Virus record (IMG/VR): IMGVR_UViG_3300021376_000023
Coordinates: 31,318-95,317 of that record
Source: a virus
Direction: 5' to 3' (one strand)
DNA length: 64,000 bases
How positions within the stretch are numbered: position 1 is the stretch's first letter; each line of letters begins with the position of its first letter. Below the pieces are notes generated by a model. That model was given only the letters and a program-made list of their open reading frames with translations. It had not been told where the DNA came from and did no database searches. A program made the translations under genes and the position numbers. This document shows positions 50,896 to 58,836 of this stretch, piece by piece.

Positions 50896-51813
50896 ATGAG
50901 CAATACCATTTTAGATAATAGCAATATTTCAAAGCATCTCGGTAAAATAACCGGTTATAAATCAACATATGACCCGACGTTGTTGGTAAGAGAGCCTAGA
51001 ATTAACAATAGAAAGCATTTAGGAATTACAGATGAGGATGTTCCGTTTGGTGGTTATGATATTTGGAATGCTTATGAAGTTTCCTGCTTAACAAAAGAGG
51101 GTATGCCTATTGCTGCTATAGCTAAGATTGTTTACCCGGCTAAAAACAAATACATCGTAGAGTCAAAGTCGATAAAGCTGTATATGAATTCGTTTAATAT
51201 GCAAAAGTTTGAAGGAAATATTATTTCTATTTTAATGCAACTTCAAGATACGATTGCATCTGATCTTTCTAAGCTTTTAGAAACTGACGTCAAGGTATAT
51301 GTAAGATCTACCAAATCAGTAGATGATGGTTTGTATTATCCACCGGTCTTTTCAAATAAAGACTACCCGACGTTAGAGAATTTTATTGATGTAACTACTA
51401 TTAAAGCGCCTTTTTACACAGAAAATCCCGATATTTTGAGTGCTGAAAAAATTAATGAATCTAAAGTACAAAGATTCCACTCCGCATTATTAAAAAGTAA
51501 TTGCAGAGTTACTTCTCAACCTGATTGGGGAGATGTTTACATTCACTACAAGGGTAAATATGAAATTAATCCAACTTCTCTTTTACAATATATTGTTTCT
51601 TTTAGAGATGAATGTCATTTTCACGAAGAGATTTGTGAAACTATTTATATGAGAATTTTTCGAAAGTTTTTTCCCGAAGAGCTAGTTGTTAGCTGTTTAT
51701 ATGTAAGACGTGGTGGTATTGATATCAATCCAACAAGGTCGAGTAATCATAGTCTTTTAGACAAATCGTTAATTGACGAGTTTAAATATTTTACAAAAAC
51801 GGTCAGACAGTAA
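50896..51813 (+). CDS. queF: NADPH-dependent 7-cyano-7-deazaguanine reductase QueF (two-domain type)
   Basis: The protein has 305 residues, near E. coli QueF (282). The N-terminal half has FGGYDIWNAYEVSCLTKEG then NKYIVESKSIKLYMNSF (NADPH-binding half with ESKSxKLYLNSF). LLKSNCRVTSQPDWGDVYIH holds the catalytic Cys (about residue 203) and Asp. IVSFRDECHFHEEICETIY holds the His/Glu substrate site. RRGGIDINPTRS is the family end. It reduces preQ0 to preQ1. With a TGT-like gene but no tRNA queuosine genes in view, use in DNA modification is likely. Confidence 0.9.
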   Translation: MSNTILDNSNISKHLGKITGYKSTYDPTLLVREPRINNRKHLGITDEDVPFGGYDIWNAYEVSCLTKEGMPIAAIAKIVYPAKNKYIVESKSIKLYMNSFNMQKFEGNIISILMQLQDTIASDLSKLLETDVKVYVRSTKSVDDGLYYPPVFSNKDYPTLENFIDVTTIKAPFYTENPDILSAEKINESKVQRFHSALLKSNCRVTSQPDWGDVYIHYKGKYEINPTSLLQYIVSFRDECHFHEEICETIYMRIFRKFFPEELVVSCLYVRRGGIDINPTRSSNHSLLDKSLIDEFKYFTKTVRQ

Positions 51814-51814
51814 C

Positions 51815-52180
51815 TTAAGACAGCTTTAACAAATAACTAGTCTGATTCAATACCCCAAGCATTTCATCTCGTATGTTTAATAAGTCCGTGTCCTTTTCAG
51901 GGTTTAATCTTTGAGATATTTCCGATAAAAAGAGCTTGTACGTATCTAGCGCATCACAAACACTAACACTTTTTATGTCAAAGAGTTCTATATTCATTTC
52001 CCCATTGGCTAACTCTACACTATCCCTACCCAGTGCCGTTTCAACAAAAGTATCAATTAATTCATCTAAAGATTCATAAGCTTTGCCTAAAGCTTTATGT
52101 GCACTGTAACTTTTTGTCTGCCAATGAAAAACCCTTAGTTGATTTTGCATTTGAAGCAAATCTTTAACAACTGACTGCAT
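51815..52180 (-). CDS. Ferritin/Dps-like helical protein (DUF5856-type)
   Basis: The protein has 121 residues and is all helical. LLQMQNQLRVFHWQTKSYSA then HKALGKAYESLDELIDTFVE resembles the first two Dps helices (H-W...H...Y-x-L...D-x-x-E), and SVCDALDTYKLFLSEI the later helices. Similar short proteins labelled DUF5856 occur in phages and large viruses. Iron binding is not certain because the full ferroxidase set is not visible. The ATG is preceded by a TAAATA box (5 nt gap) and faces the small plus-strand gene at 52214. Confidence 0.55.
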   Translation of the reverse strand: MQSVVKDLLQMQNQLRVFHWQTKSYSAHKALGKAYESLDELIDTFVETALGRDSVELANGEMNIELFDIKSVSVCDALDTYKLFLSEISQRLNPEKDTDLLNIRDEMLGVLNQTSYLLKLS

Positions 52181-52213
52181 ATTGTTATTTATTTAGTTTA
52201 TATTAAATAATCT

Positions 52214-52345
52214 ATGTCTCAACAAGATCTATTAGCAAATTTTCTAGGTGATTTAGCAGATAAAATTAAGACCGCTAAAGAACATAAAAGCATTATGGAA
52301 GCAGTATATGCATCTGCTTCTGCTACCGGTCCAGTTTTTCTGTAA
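52214..52345 (+). CDS. Very short hypothetical protein
   Basis: The protein has 43 residues (SQQDLLANFLGDLADKIKTA, then KEHKSIMEAVYASASATGPV), helical with a small C-terminal tail. It is too short for usual gene calls. The start has a TAAATA box at exactly 4 nt, like many genes here, and the sequence avoids stops and looks like protein. The next fibre gene starts 79 bases later. The function is unknown. Confidence 0.45.
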   Translation: MSQQDLLANFLGDLADKIKTAKEHKSIMEAVYASASATGPVFL

Positions 52346-52423
52346 ACTCTGATACCAAGTGGACTTTAAATAGCTTCTCAGAGAGTTAATATTGATACTT
52401 TTTAAAAATTCACTAAATAACGT

Positions 52424-55105
52424 GTGAGTTTACAATCTGTTACACTAAACAACAAAATACCGTTTACATTAGTCATTTCTAATGATTCGGAAAATATTTT
52501 GTATTGTACTAATATAAATGAACATCTTTTCAATGTTGCTATATTTGATACCAAACACAAACCGTTAATATTAGAATATAATGAAGAAAATAGCGAAAAA
52601 TATGTCAATATTGATGTAAAAATTGGCAATAAACTCTATAAAAAGTCTATCTTTCGTGTTGTATTGACTGATAATTCTAAATTAGAATCAATCTTTAATC
52701 CCTCTTATGTAAAACCGGTAATTGTTAAGGAAAAACCAAAAATACAGATTGTAGAGGAAGTAGAAGAACCTATTAAAGAGGTAATTGTTCCTTCTACCCC
52801 AGTAATTGAACAAGAACCAATGAAATTATATCAACCTTTACAGAAGGGTAGTATATATGAGGTTGCTGTCAATACGACAGTCCCGATGACCTTAATTGAA
52901 AGCGGGGAAGCTGAGAATATTTTCTTTTGTAGTTCGTTTACCGATCAACTGTTTAATATTGGCATATTTAAAACCCAGGATGCCGAACTTATTTGTGAAT
53001 ATTTTGAAAAAAATAGGGAAAAATTTGTATTTGTAGATCTTTTATTTGAAAATGGAGATTTATATACCAAGGTAAAATTTAAAATTATTGTAGTAGAAGA
53101 TCAGGAGACTCCTATTTCCATGTTTAATTTAAAAACATTGGATCCAAATTCAAAATCGTACGTGGAATTTACAGGTCCCAAGGAAAGACCGCCCCAGCTG
53201 GTAGAAGATATTAAAGTACCTGAACTGGTTATTACCGAAGATAAAGAACTTGTACAACAAAAACAGGAGTATACCAAGGCTATTGAGAAGGCTCGTAATC
53301 TAGAATTACAACTAGAAGAACAAAATAAGATATTACTGGAAAAACAAAAAGAAATTCAGAAAAAAGCAGTTGTTGTAGAGGCCGCAGATGAGGTAGAAAA
53401 ATTAATCTGGGAAAATATACAAACAAAACTTAATTCATTTAAGAAAGAGTTTGCTGATGAATTTAAAAAAGACTCCAGAAAAAATTTAGATGAGTATGTT
53501 ATTGAAAAACTAAAGAAAGATCTGGAGACCACCCATGAAATAGATACCAAACTTAGAGAAATAGTGGAACAAAATGAAAGCACGGCAAAAGTTAAAGACG
53601 GTATTAAGAAATATGTAGACAGGGCAGTGGAAGCTGCATTAAGAGAGGCGAAAAAATATGCAGTTAACATGGGTGGGGGCGGTGGAGGCTCTGTAGCAGT
53701 ACAATACGCCGAAGGCGGTGTAATGGATGGTCATCTCACAGTAAATGGGTTAACAGTAAAAGGCGAAGTAGAGTTTTGTGGGGATGTTTTACCGTGTGAA
53801 ACTGATGTTCATAGCTTAGGATCACCAACCAAGAGATGGAAAGACTTATATGTAAGCGATAGTTCAATCTATCTAGGCAGTGTCACACTTTCTGCAGTAG
53901 GAAATACATTTGTAGTACCAGAAAATACACTTATTATTGGAGATACTATAAATGATGGTGATTTAAATGTTTCCACTAGTATACTTTCAGCCGGGGTAGA
54001 TCTTCTAGATATATTTGCACAGACTTCAGCAGGTGTTCAGTCATTAATTTGGGACCCAGTGCCCTACAATTTATCGATAACAAGTGGTAACACGGTATCG
54101 TTATTGTCCATTAAAAATGACATTCAACAATATACAGGGGATAATTTTCTTTCATTATCTGGTGGTAGTATTACTGGAAGTTTAAATATATTTCAAGATT
54201 TAACGGTAAATGGTAATTTAACCGCCCTGGGTAATTCTTATTTTGTAGATACTATTTTTACTACAACGAGTGCGTTGTCTGTTATTAATGTCGGTAAGGG
54301 TCCAGCCTTATATGTTTATCAGGCAAAGGGCCCTTATGATATTGCAAGCTTTTTTGACGGTGATGGTGTAGAAGTATTGCATGTTGGGAATGCAGAGCCT
54401 GATGGACGCGGTAGTATTGGTATTAATACCAGTTACCCCACAGCCGAGCTTACTGTAAATGGTGCAATAAGTTCTAATCAACTTATTACCGCTCCCGGTG
54501 GTAATAGTAATTTATGGAATAGTGTTTATAATTCAGTTACTCCAAACTCTGCGAATTGGGATTCAGTTTACTCCAGTGTTAATACAACAAGCGCAGAGTG
54601 GGATTCGGTTTATAATTCATGGAATACGTTAAGTGGGATTTATGTCACTACTCATTATCTTTCTACCAACAATGTATTGTTAAGCGCAGCTACAGTTATC
54701 GACGATATTAATGTTGGAGGTACCGGTTACTTTAATCATGTGGCAGCTGCCTCCAAGTCATTCTATATTCCACATCCTTCCAAGCAAGGTTTACACTTAC
54801 AATATGGATCATTGGAGTCACCTTACCATGGGGTAAGATTAACCGGTAAAGCCACTATTAAAACACAATGTGCAATTAAATTACCGGATTATATCAAAGA
54901 TTTAGTACATAAATCCGATACAAATGTACAGTTGACCAATATAAACCATACAAAACCTTTGTATGTGTCCGAAATTAATACAGAGGAAAACTACTTTATA
55001 GTGAAGAGAAACCATGGGTTATTCGATAAGAATAAAGAATTTAGCTTTTATTGGTCTTTTACCGCTATTAGAAAAGATATACCCGCTTTGCAAATAGAAA
55101 TATAG
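52424..55105 (+). CDS. Large fibre protein with Ig-like start, coiled coil and shared C-terminal domain
   Basis: The protein has 893 residues from a GTG, with TAAATA 4 nt before. Two similar beta domains (TLNNKIPFTLVISNDSENIL and AVNTTVPMTLIESGEAENIF) form the N-terminal ~210 residues. A coiled coil follows (about 275-410, KEFADEFKKDSRKNLDEYVI). Then come fibre modules HSLGSPTKRWKDLYV, ALSVINVGKGPALYVY and NSxxW repeats. The last ~125 residues (KSFYIPHPSKQGLHLQYGSL, SFYWSFTAIRKDIP) recur in the next gene and may be a trimerisation or chaperone domain. Confidence 0.8.
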   Translation: MSLQSVTLNNKIPFTLVISNDSENILYCTNINEHLFNVAIFDTKHKPLILEYNEENSEKYVNIDVKIGNKLYKKSIFRVVLTDNSKLESIFNPSYVKPVIVKEKPKIQIVEEVEEPIKEVIVPSTPVIEQEPMKLYQPLQKGSIYEVAVNTTVPMTLIESGEAENIFFCSSFTDQLFNIGIFKTQDAELICEYFEKNREKFVFVDLLFENGDLYTKVKFKIIVVEDQETPISMFNLKTLDPNSKSYVEFTGPKERPPQLVEDIKVPELVITEDKELVQQKQEYTKAIEKARNLELQLEEQNKILLEKQKEIQKKAVVVEAADEVEKLIWENIQTKLNSFKKEFADEFKKDSRKNLDEYVIEKLKKDLETTHEIDTKLREIVEQNESTAKVKDGIKKYVDRAVEAALREAKKYAVNMGGGGGGSVAVQYAEGGVMDGHLTVNGLTVKGEVEFCGDVLPCETDVHSLGSPTKRWKDLYVSDSSIYLGSVTLSAVGNTFVVPENTLIIGDTINDGDLNVSTSILSAGVDLLDIFAQTSAGVQSLIWDPVPYNLSITSGNTVSLLSIKNDIQQYTGDNFLSLSGGSITGSLNIFQDLTVNGNLTALGNSYFVDTIFTTTSALSVINVGKGPALYVYQAKGPYDIASFFDGDGVEVLHVGNAEPDGRGSIGINTSYPTAELTVNGAISSNQLITAPGGNSNLWNSVYNSVTPNSANWDSVYSSVNTTSAEWDSVYNSWNTLSGIYVTTHYLSTNNVLLSAATVIDDINVGGTGYFNHVAAASKSFYIPHPSKQGLHLQYGSLESPYHGVRLTGKATIKTQCAIKLPDYIKDLVHKSDTNVQLTNINHTKPLYVSEINTEENYFIVKRNHGLFDKNKEFSFYWSFTAIRKDIPALQIEI

Positions 55106-55146
55106 AATAAATAGCATCAAATTGCCGTAAAAATAATAAATATTAC

Positions 55147-58100
55147 GTGGCTGACCGTAATGTATTAATATCTCCGGGTGAAGGTTATATATTTTTCGAT
55201 AGGAGCAATACTGGCTCTTCGACAAAATATGCAGGGGTTTCTGCCGATCTTAGCGTACAAATCCAATATAATGATCTTGGTGGGTTAGAGTTTAGTACAC
55301 CTGCTACTAACAATTCAACAGTTTCTATAAGTGGTGGAAATATCGTAGCTAATAGAAATATTACCGGGTTTACCATTTTTGAGAATCACTTAAATACAAA
55401 TAGTGATGACTGGGCATCAGTTTATTCTTCAGTTCAAACAAATTCATCTGATTGGAATGGAGGCGGAAGCCTTTATACAGTAGTTACAGAAAATAGTGCA
55501 AACTGGAACAGCGTTTATACTTCTGTAAGTGAAACTAGTGCTGACTGGGATTCAACTTACACATCGGTCTCCGAAACATCGGCTGACTGGGATAGTACAT
55601 ATACATCGGTTTCAGAGACAAGCGCTGATTGGGATTCAACGTATACATCGGTCTCCGAAACATCAGCTGACTGGGATAGTACATATACATCGGTATCTGA
55701 AACATCGGCTGATTGGGATAGTACTTACACTTCAGTTTCAGAGACGAGTGCTGACTGGGATTCAACTTATACCTCCGTTAGTGAAACATCAGCTGACTGG
55801 GACAGTACATATACTTCTGTTTCAGAAACATCGGCTGACTGGGATTCAACTTATACCTCCGTTAGTGAAACCAGTGCTGATTGGGATATTACATATACTT
55901 CTGTAAGCGAAACATCAGCTGACTGGGATAGTACGTATACTTCTGTTTCAGAAACATCGGCTGACTGGGATAGTACGTATACTTCTGTTTCAGAAACATC
56001 TGCTGATTGGGATAGTACCTATACATCGGTATCTGAAACATCAGCTGATTGGGATTCGACTTATACTTCCGTAAGCTTAAATAGCGCCGATTGGGATAGT
56101 ACATATACTTCTGTTTCAGAAACATCAGCTGATTGGGATTCGACTTATACTTCCGTAAGCTTAAATAGCGCCGATTGGGATAGTACATATACTTCTGTTT
56201 CAGAAACATCTGCTGATTGGGATAGTACATATAGTTCAGTTAGCCTAGTAAGTGCCGATTGGGACAGTTCAATTTACGACATTTATGGTACAACACACCA
56301 AATAACCGTTGTAACAGCAGGTACAAATAACAGAGATAATAGCGTTACTTTAAGTTTCCCGACAAGTGTATTTTTCCCAGGTAGTGTTAGTATAGCAGGT
56401 AACCTAACAATCTCTGGATCTGCCGCACAAATAGATGTAGATCACTTAGTAGTTAAAGATAATATAATTTATTTTGCAGAAGATAACCCAGCAAATGTTT
56501 TAGATATCGGATGGGTTGGCGCATTTACAGAAATTGGCGATGATGCTGGGTACCAACATACAGGTTTGATTAGAAGAGCAGGCCAAGGCCGCCCTGGTAC
56601 ATGGACATTATTCTCTGGGCTTACAACAGAACCTGCATCTGCTGCAAATATTAATTGGGATGATTATTATTTTACAATAGACACTCTAAGAGCTAACCTA
56701 TCTGGTACAGTGTTAGTACCTGGTGGCGGGTCTTCATTTGACTGGGATAGTGTATATGCTAATGTTCAAGCAAATTCAGCTGGTTGGAGCGGAGGAGGAA
56801 GCCTTTATACAGTAGTTACAGAAAATAGTGCAAACTGGAACAGCGTTTATACATCAGTAAGTGAGACTAGCGCTGACTGGGATTCAACTTACACATCGGT
56901 CTCCGAAACATCGGCTGACTGGGATAGTACCTATACATCGGTTTCACAAACATCTGCTGATTGGGATAGTACCTATACTTCTGTAAGTGAGACTTCAGCT
57001 GATTGGGATAGTACCTATACATCAGTAAGTGAAACATCAGCTGACTGGGATTCAACTTATACTTCCGTTAGCGAGACCAGCGCCGATTGGGATAGCACAT
57101 ACACATCTGTAAGCGAAACATCGGCTGATTGGGATTCAACCTACACTTCTGTTAGTGAAACCAGTGCTGATTGGGATAGCACTTACACCTCAGTAAGTGA
57201 GACCAGTGCTGACTGGGATTCAACCTATACATCAGTAAGTGAGACCAGCGCCGATTGGGATTCGACTTATACTTCTGTAAGCTTAAATAGCGCCGATTGG
57301 GACAGTACATACACATCAGTAAGTGAGACCAGCGCCGATTGGGATTCGACTTATACTTCTGTAAGCTTAAATAGCGCCGATTGGGACAGTACATACACAT
57401 CAGTAAGTGAGACCAGCGCCGATTGGGATTCGACTTATACTTCTGTAAGCTTAAATAGCGCCGATTGGGACAGTACATACACATCAGTAAGCGAAACATC
57501 AGCTGACTGGGATTCAACCTATACATCAGTTTCACAAACATCTGCCGATTGGGATAGTGTCTATACATCGATGTCACTTAATAGTAGTTATTGGCTCGAT
57601 ATATCTGAAGCTAGTACAGAATTCTTAAAGGTATCTGGTGGTACTATTATAGAGGTTGGTGGTGAAGGTGGCTCGTTAGTCATAACAAATGATTTGACTG
57701 TCGATCCAACTAATCATGTATTGTTTGTTGATAAGTCACTTCAAAGAGTAGGTATACTAAATTCAACACCTGATCGCGCTCTACACGTTAATGGAGATAT
57801 CGAAGGATCTATTGGTTACTTTACACATATTGCAGCCGGCACAAAGTCATTCTATATCAAACACCCTATTGATAGCAACAAACATCTACAATACGGATCA
57901 TTGGAGTCTCCTTATCACGGTATAAGACTGACTGGTGAAGCAGAAATTACTGGCTCTACTGCAAAAATCGTTCTACCTTCTTATGTCTATGCTTTAGTAC
58001 ATGATAGTAATCTCAATGTTCAATTGACGAACTTCAAACACAAAAAACAACTCTGGGTGGACGATATCGTAATAGATACTAATACAAAAGAAAGTTACTT

Positions 58101-58206
58101 TGTAGTTAAGACCTCTAAAGATCTGTTTAGCAATAAAGCTTATAAGTTCTTCTGGTCCTTCACTGCCATTCGAAAGGATATTCCACCCCTAGTAGTAGAG
58201 GTGTAA
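55147..58206 (+). CDS. Giant fibre stalk protein with two blocks of 14-residue repeats
   Basis: The protein has 1019 residues from a GTG, TAAATA 4 nt before. A short N-terminal domain (FDRSNTGSSTKYAGVSADLS) is followed by about 18 copies of SADWDSTYTSVSET. A beta-rich spacer comes next (VTAGTNNRDNSVTLSFPTSV, GNLTISGSAAQIDVDHLVVK, then IGDDAGYQHTGLIRR), then about 18 more copies. In heptad register Y/S fall at a and V/W at d, so the blocks fit trimeric coiled-coil stalks. The C-terminal ~125 residues copy the end of the previous fibre. It is an adhesive fibre or long tail fibre. Confidence 0.8.
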   Translation: MADRNVLISPGEGYIFFDRSNTGSSTKYAGVSADLSVQIQYNDLGGLEFSTPATNNSTVSISGGNIVANRNITGFTIFENHLNTNSDDWASVYSSVQTNSSDWNGGGSLYTVVTENSANWNSVYTSVSETSADWDSTYTSVSETSADWDSTYTSVSETSADWDSTYTSVSETSADWDSTYTSVSETSADWDSTYTSVSETSADWDSTYTSVSETSADWDSTYTSVSETSADWDSTYTSVSETSADWDITYTSVSETSADWDSTYTSVSETSADWDSTYTSVSETSADWDSTYTSVSETSADWDSTYTSVSLNSADWDSTYTSVSETSADWDSTYTSVSLNSADWDSTYTSVSETSADWDSTYSSVSLVSADWDSSIYDIYGTTHQITVVTAGTNNRDNSVTLSFPTSVFFPGSVSIAGNLTISGSAAQIDVDHLVVKDNIIYFAEDNPANVLDIGWVGAFTEIGDDAGYQHTGLIRRAGQGRPGTWTLFSGLTTEPASAANINWDDYYFTIDTLRANLSGTVLVPGGGSSFDWDSVYANVQANSAGWSGGGSLYTVVTENSANWNSVYTSVSETSADWDSTYTSVSETSADWDSTYTSVSQTSADWDSTYTSVSETSADWDSTYTSVSETSADWDSTYTSVSETSADWDSTYTSVSETSADWDSTYTSVSETSADWDSTYTSVSETSADWDSTYTSVSETSADWDSTYTSVSLNSADWDSTYTSVSETSADWDSTYTSVSLNSADWDSTYTSVSETSADWDSTYTSVSLNSADWDSTYTSVSETSADWDSTYTSVSQTSADWDSVYTSMSLNSSYWLDISEASTEFLKVSGGTIIEVGGEGGSLVITNDLTVDPTNHVLFVDKSLQRVGILNSTPDRALHVNGDIEGSIGYFTHIAAGTKSFYIKHPIDSNKHLQYGSLESPYHGIRLTGEAEITGSTAKIVLPSYVYALVHDSNLNVQLTNFKHKKQLWVDDIVIDTNTKESYFVVKTSKDLFSNKAYKFFWSFTAIRKDIPPLVVEV
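55525..56270 (+). repeat. 42-bp tandem coding repeats, first block
   Basis: About 18 in-frame copies of a 14-codon unit (SADWDSTYTSVSET). Amino acids hardly change, but synonymous codons are mixed (for example Ser as AGT, AGC, TCA, TCG or TCT), so neighbouring DNA copies are not identical. Two copies have LN in place of ET, and one has LV. Confidence 0.9.
56845..57580 (+). repeat. 42-bp tandem coding repeats, second block
   Basis: A second array of about 18 units with the same 14-residue protein period begins after the spacer domain. Between about 57241 and 57492 it becomes a higher-order 84-bp repeat: three consecutive copies of a two-unit block (ET unit plus LN unit) look identical at the DNA level, starting at 57241, 57325 and 57409. 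This suggests recent amplification. Confidence 0.9.
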
Positions 58207-58835
58207 TGAGTGCGGGCTTTAATCCAAGGCTTATTACTAGTGGGTTAGAATTTTGTATAGACCCTACAAACCCAAAGTCATATATTTCTGGAAATATAGT
58301 AAAAGATTTATCTAGAAATAAAAAAAATTGTGAGTTAATAGGCGATTATCATCTAGATACAGTAGACGGTGTTAGATGTGTTATAACAAAGTCTAATCAA
58401 AGCAGAGGTTCGGGCATAATACAACCAAACAGTATAAAACTACATACCATCTCAATATGGTGCAAAGCCTTGGATGGTCAAAACGGTATTAATCCAACAT
58501 TTATTGATACTAGACCTTCTGTGGTTAACGGTTTTATATTTTCTGGTAATTTCGGCAGAGGGTGGGATAATACTTCTTCTTATTATAACGGTATTTTTGT
58601 AGGAGATACTAGAATTCTATCTTCAACTATATTGTTTGGAGTCAACGAATGGAAGAATATTACGCTAATAAGAAAAAACCCTTGTGTTTGTACTACTTTA
58701 AGATTTTATTTTGATTCAAACAATAAAAATAGTAGATCTTTTGCTTCTTCTTTAATTACCTGCTACAATCGCCCTCTTTCAGAAGATGAAGTGATTGATA
58801 ATTTCTTAGCTTTTAAGGGAAGGTTTAATTTATAA
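58206..58835 (+). CDS. LamG/concanavalin-like lectin-domain protein
   Basis: The protein has 209 residues. LEFCIDPTNPKSYISGNIVK then DLSRNKKNCELIGD is the usual opening of phage LamG-like domains (L-x-D-x-x-NP-x-SY...DLS-x-N). IKLHTISIWCKALDG, then FIFSGNFGRGWDNT, TTLRFYFDSNN and SLITCYNRPLSEDEV complete the jelly-roll order. This fold binds glycans. The stop of the stalk gene overlaps its start, and the next giant fibre starts one base after its stop, so it is likely a fibre-attached receptor-binding unit. Confidence 0.75.
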   Translation: MSAGFNPRLITSGLEFCIDPTNPKSYISGNIVKDLSRNKKNCELIGDYHLDTVDGVRCVITKSNQSRGSGIIQPNSIKLHTISIWCKALDGQNGINPTFIDTRPSVVNGFIFSGNFGRGWDNTSSYYNGIFVGDTRILSSTILFGVNEWKNITLIRKNPCVCTTLRFYFDSNNKNSRSFASSLITCYNRPLSEDEVIDNFLAFKGRFNL

Positions 58836-58836
58836 T

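Noticed and set aside
50896-51813. QueF-like amidotransferase (ArcS-type partner) instead of a reductase
   Set aside because: The protein has the two-domain layout, the catalytic Cys and Asp and the NADPH-half motif of the reductase, so QueF is preferred.
55535-57577. Long open frames on the minus strand across the stalk repeats
   Set aside because: They arise because the 42-bp unit keeps other frames open. The predicted proteins are low-complexity Pro/Asn/Gln/Tyr strings, while the plus frame continues through both arrays.
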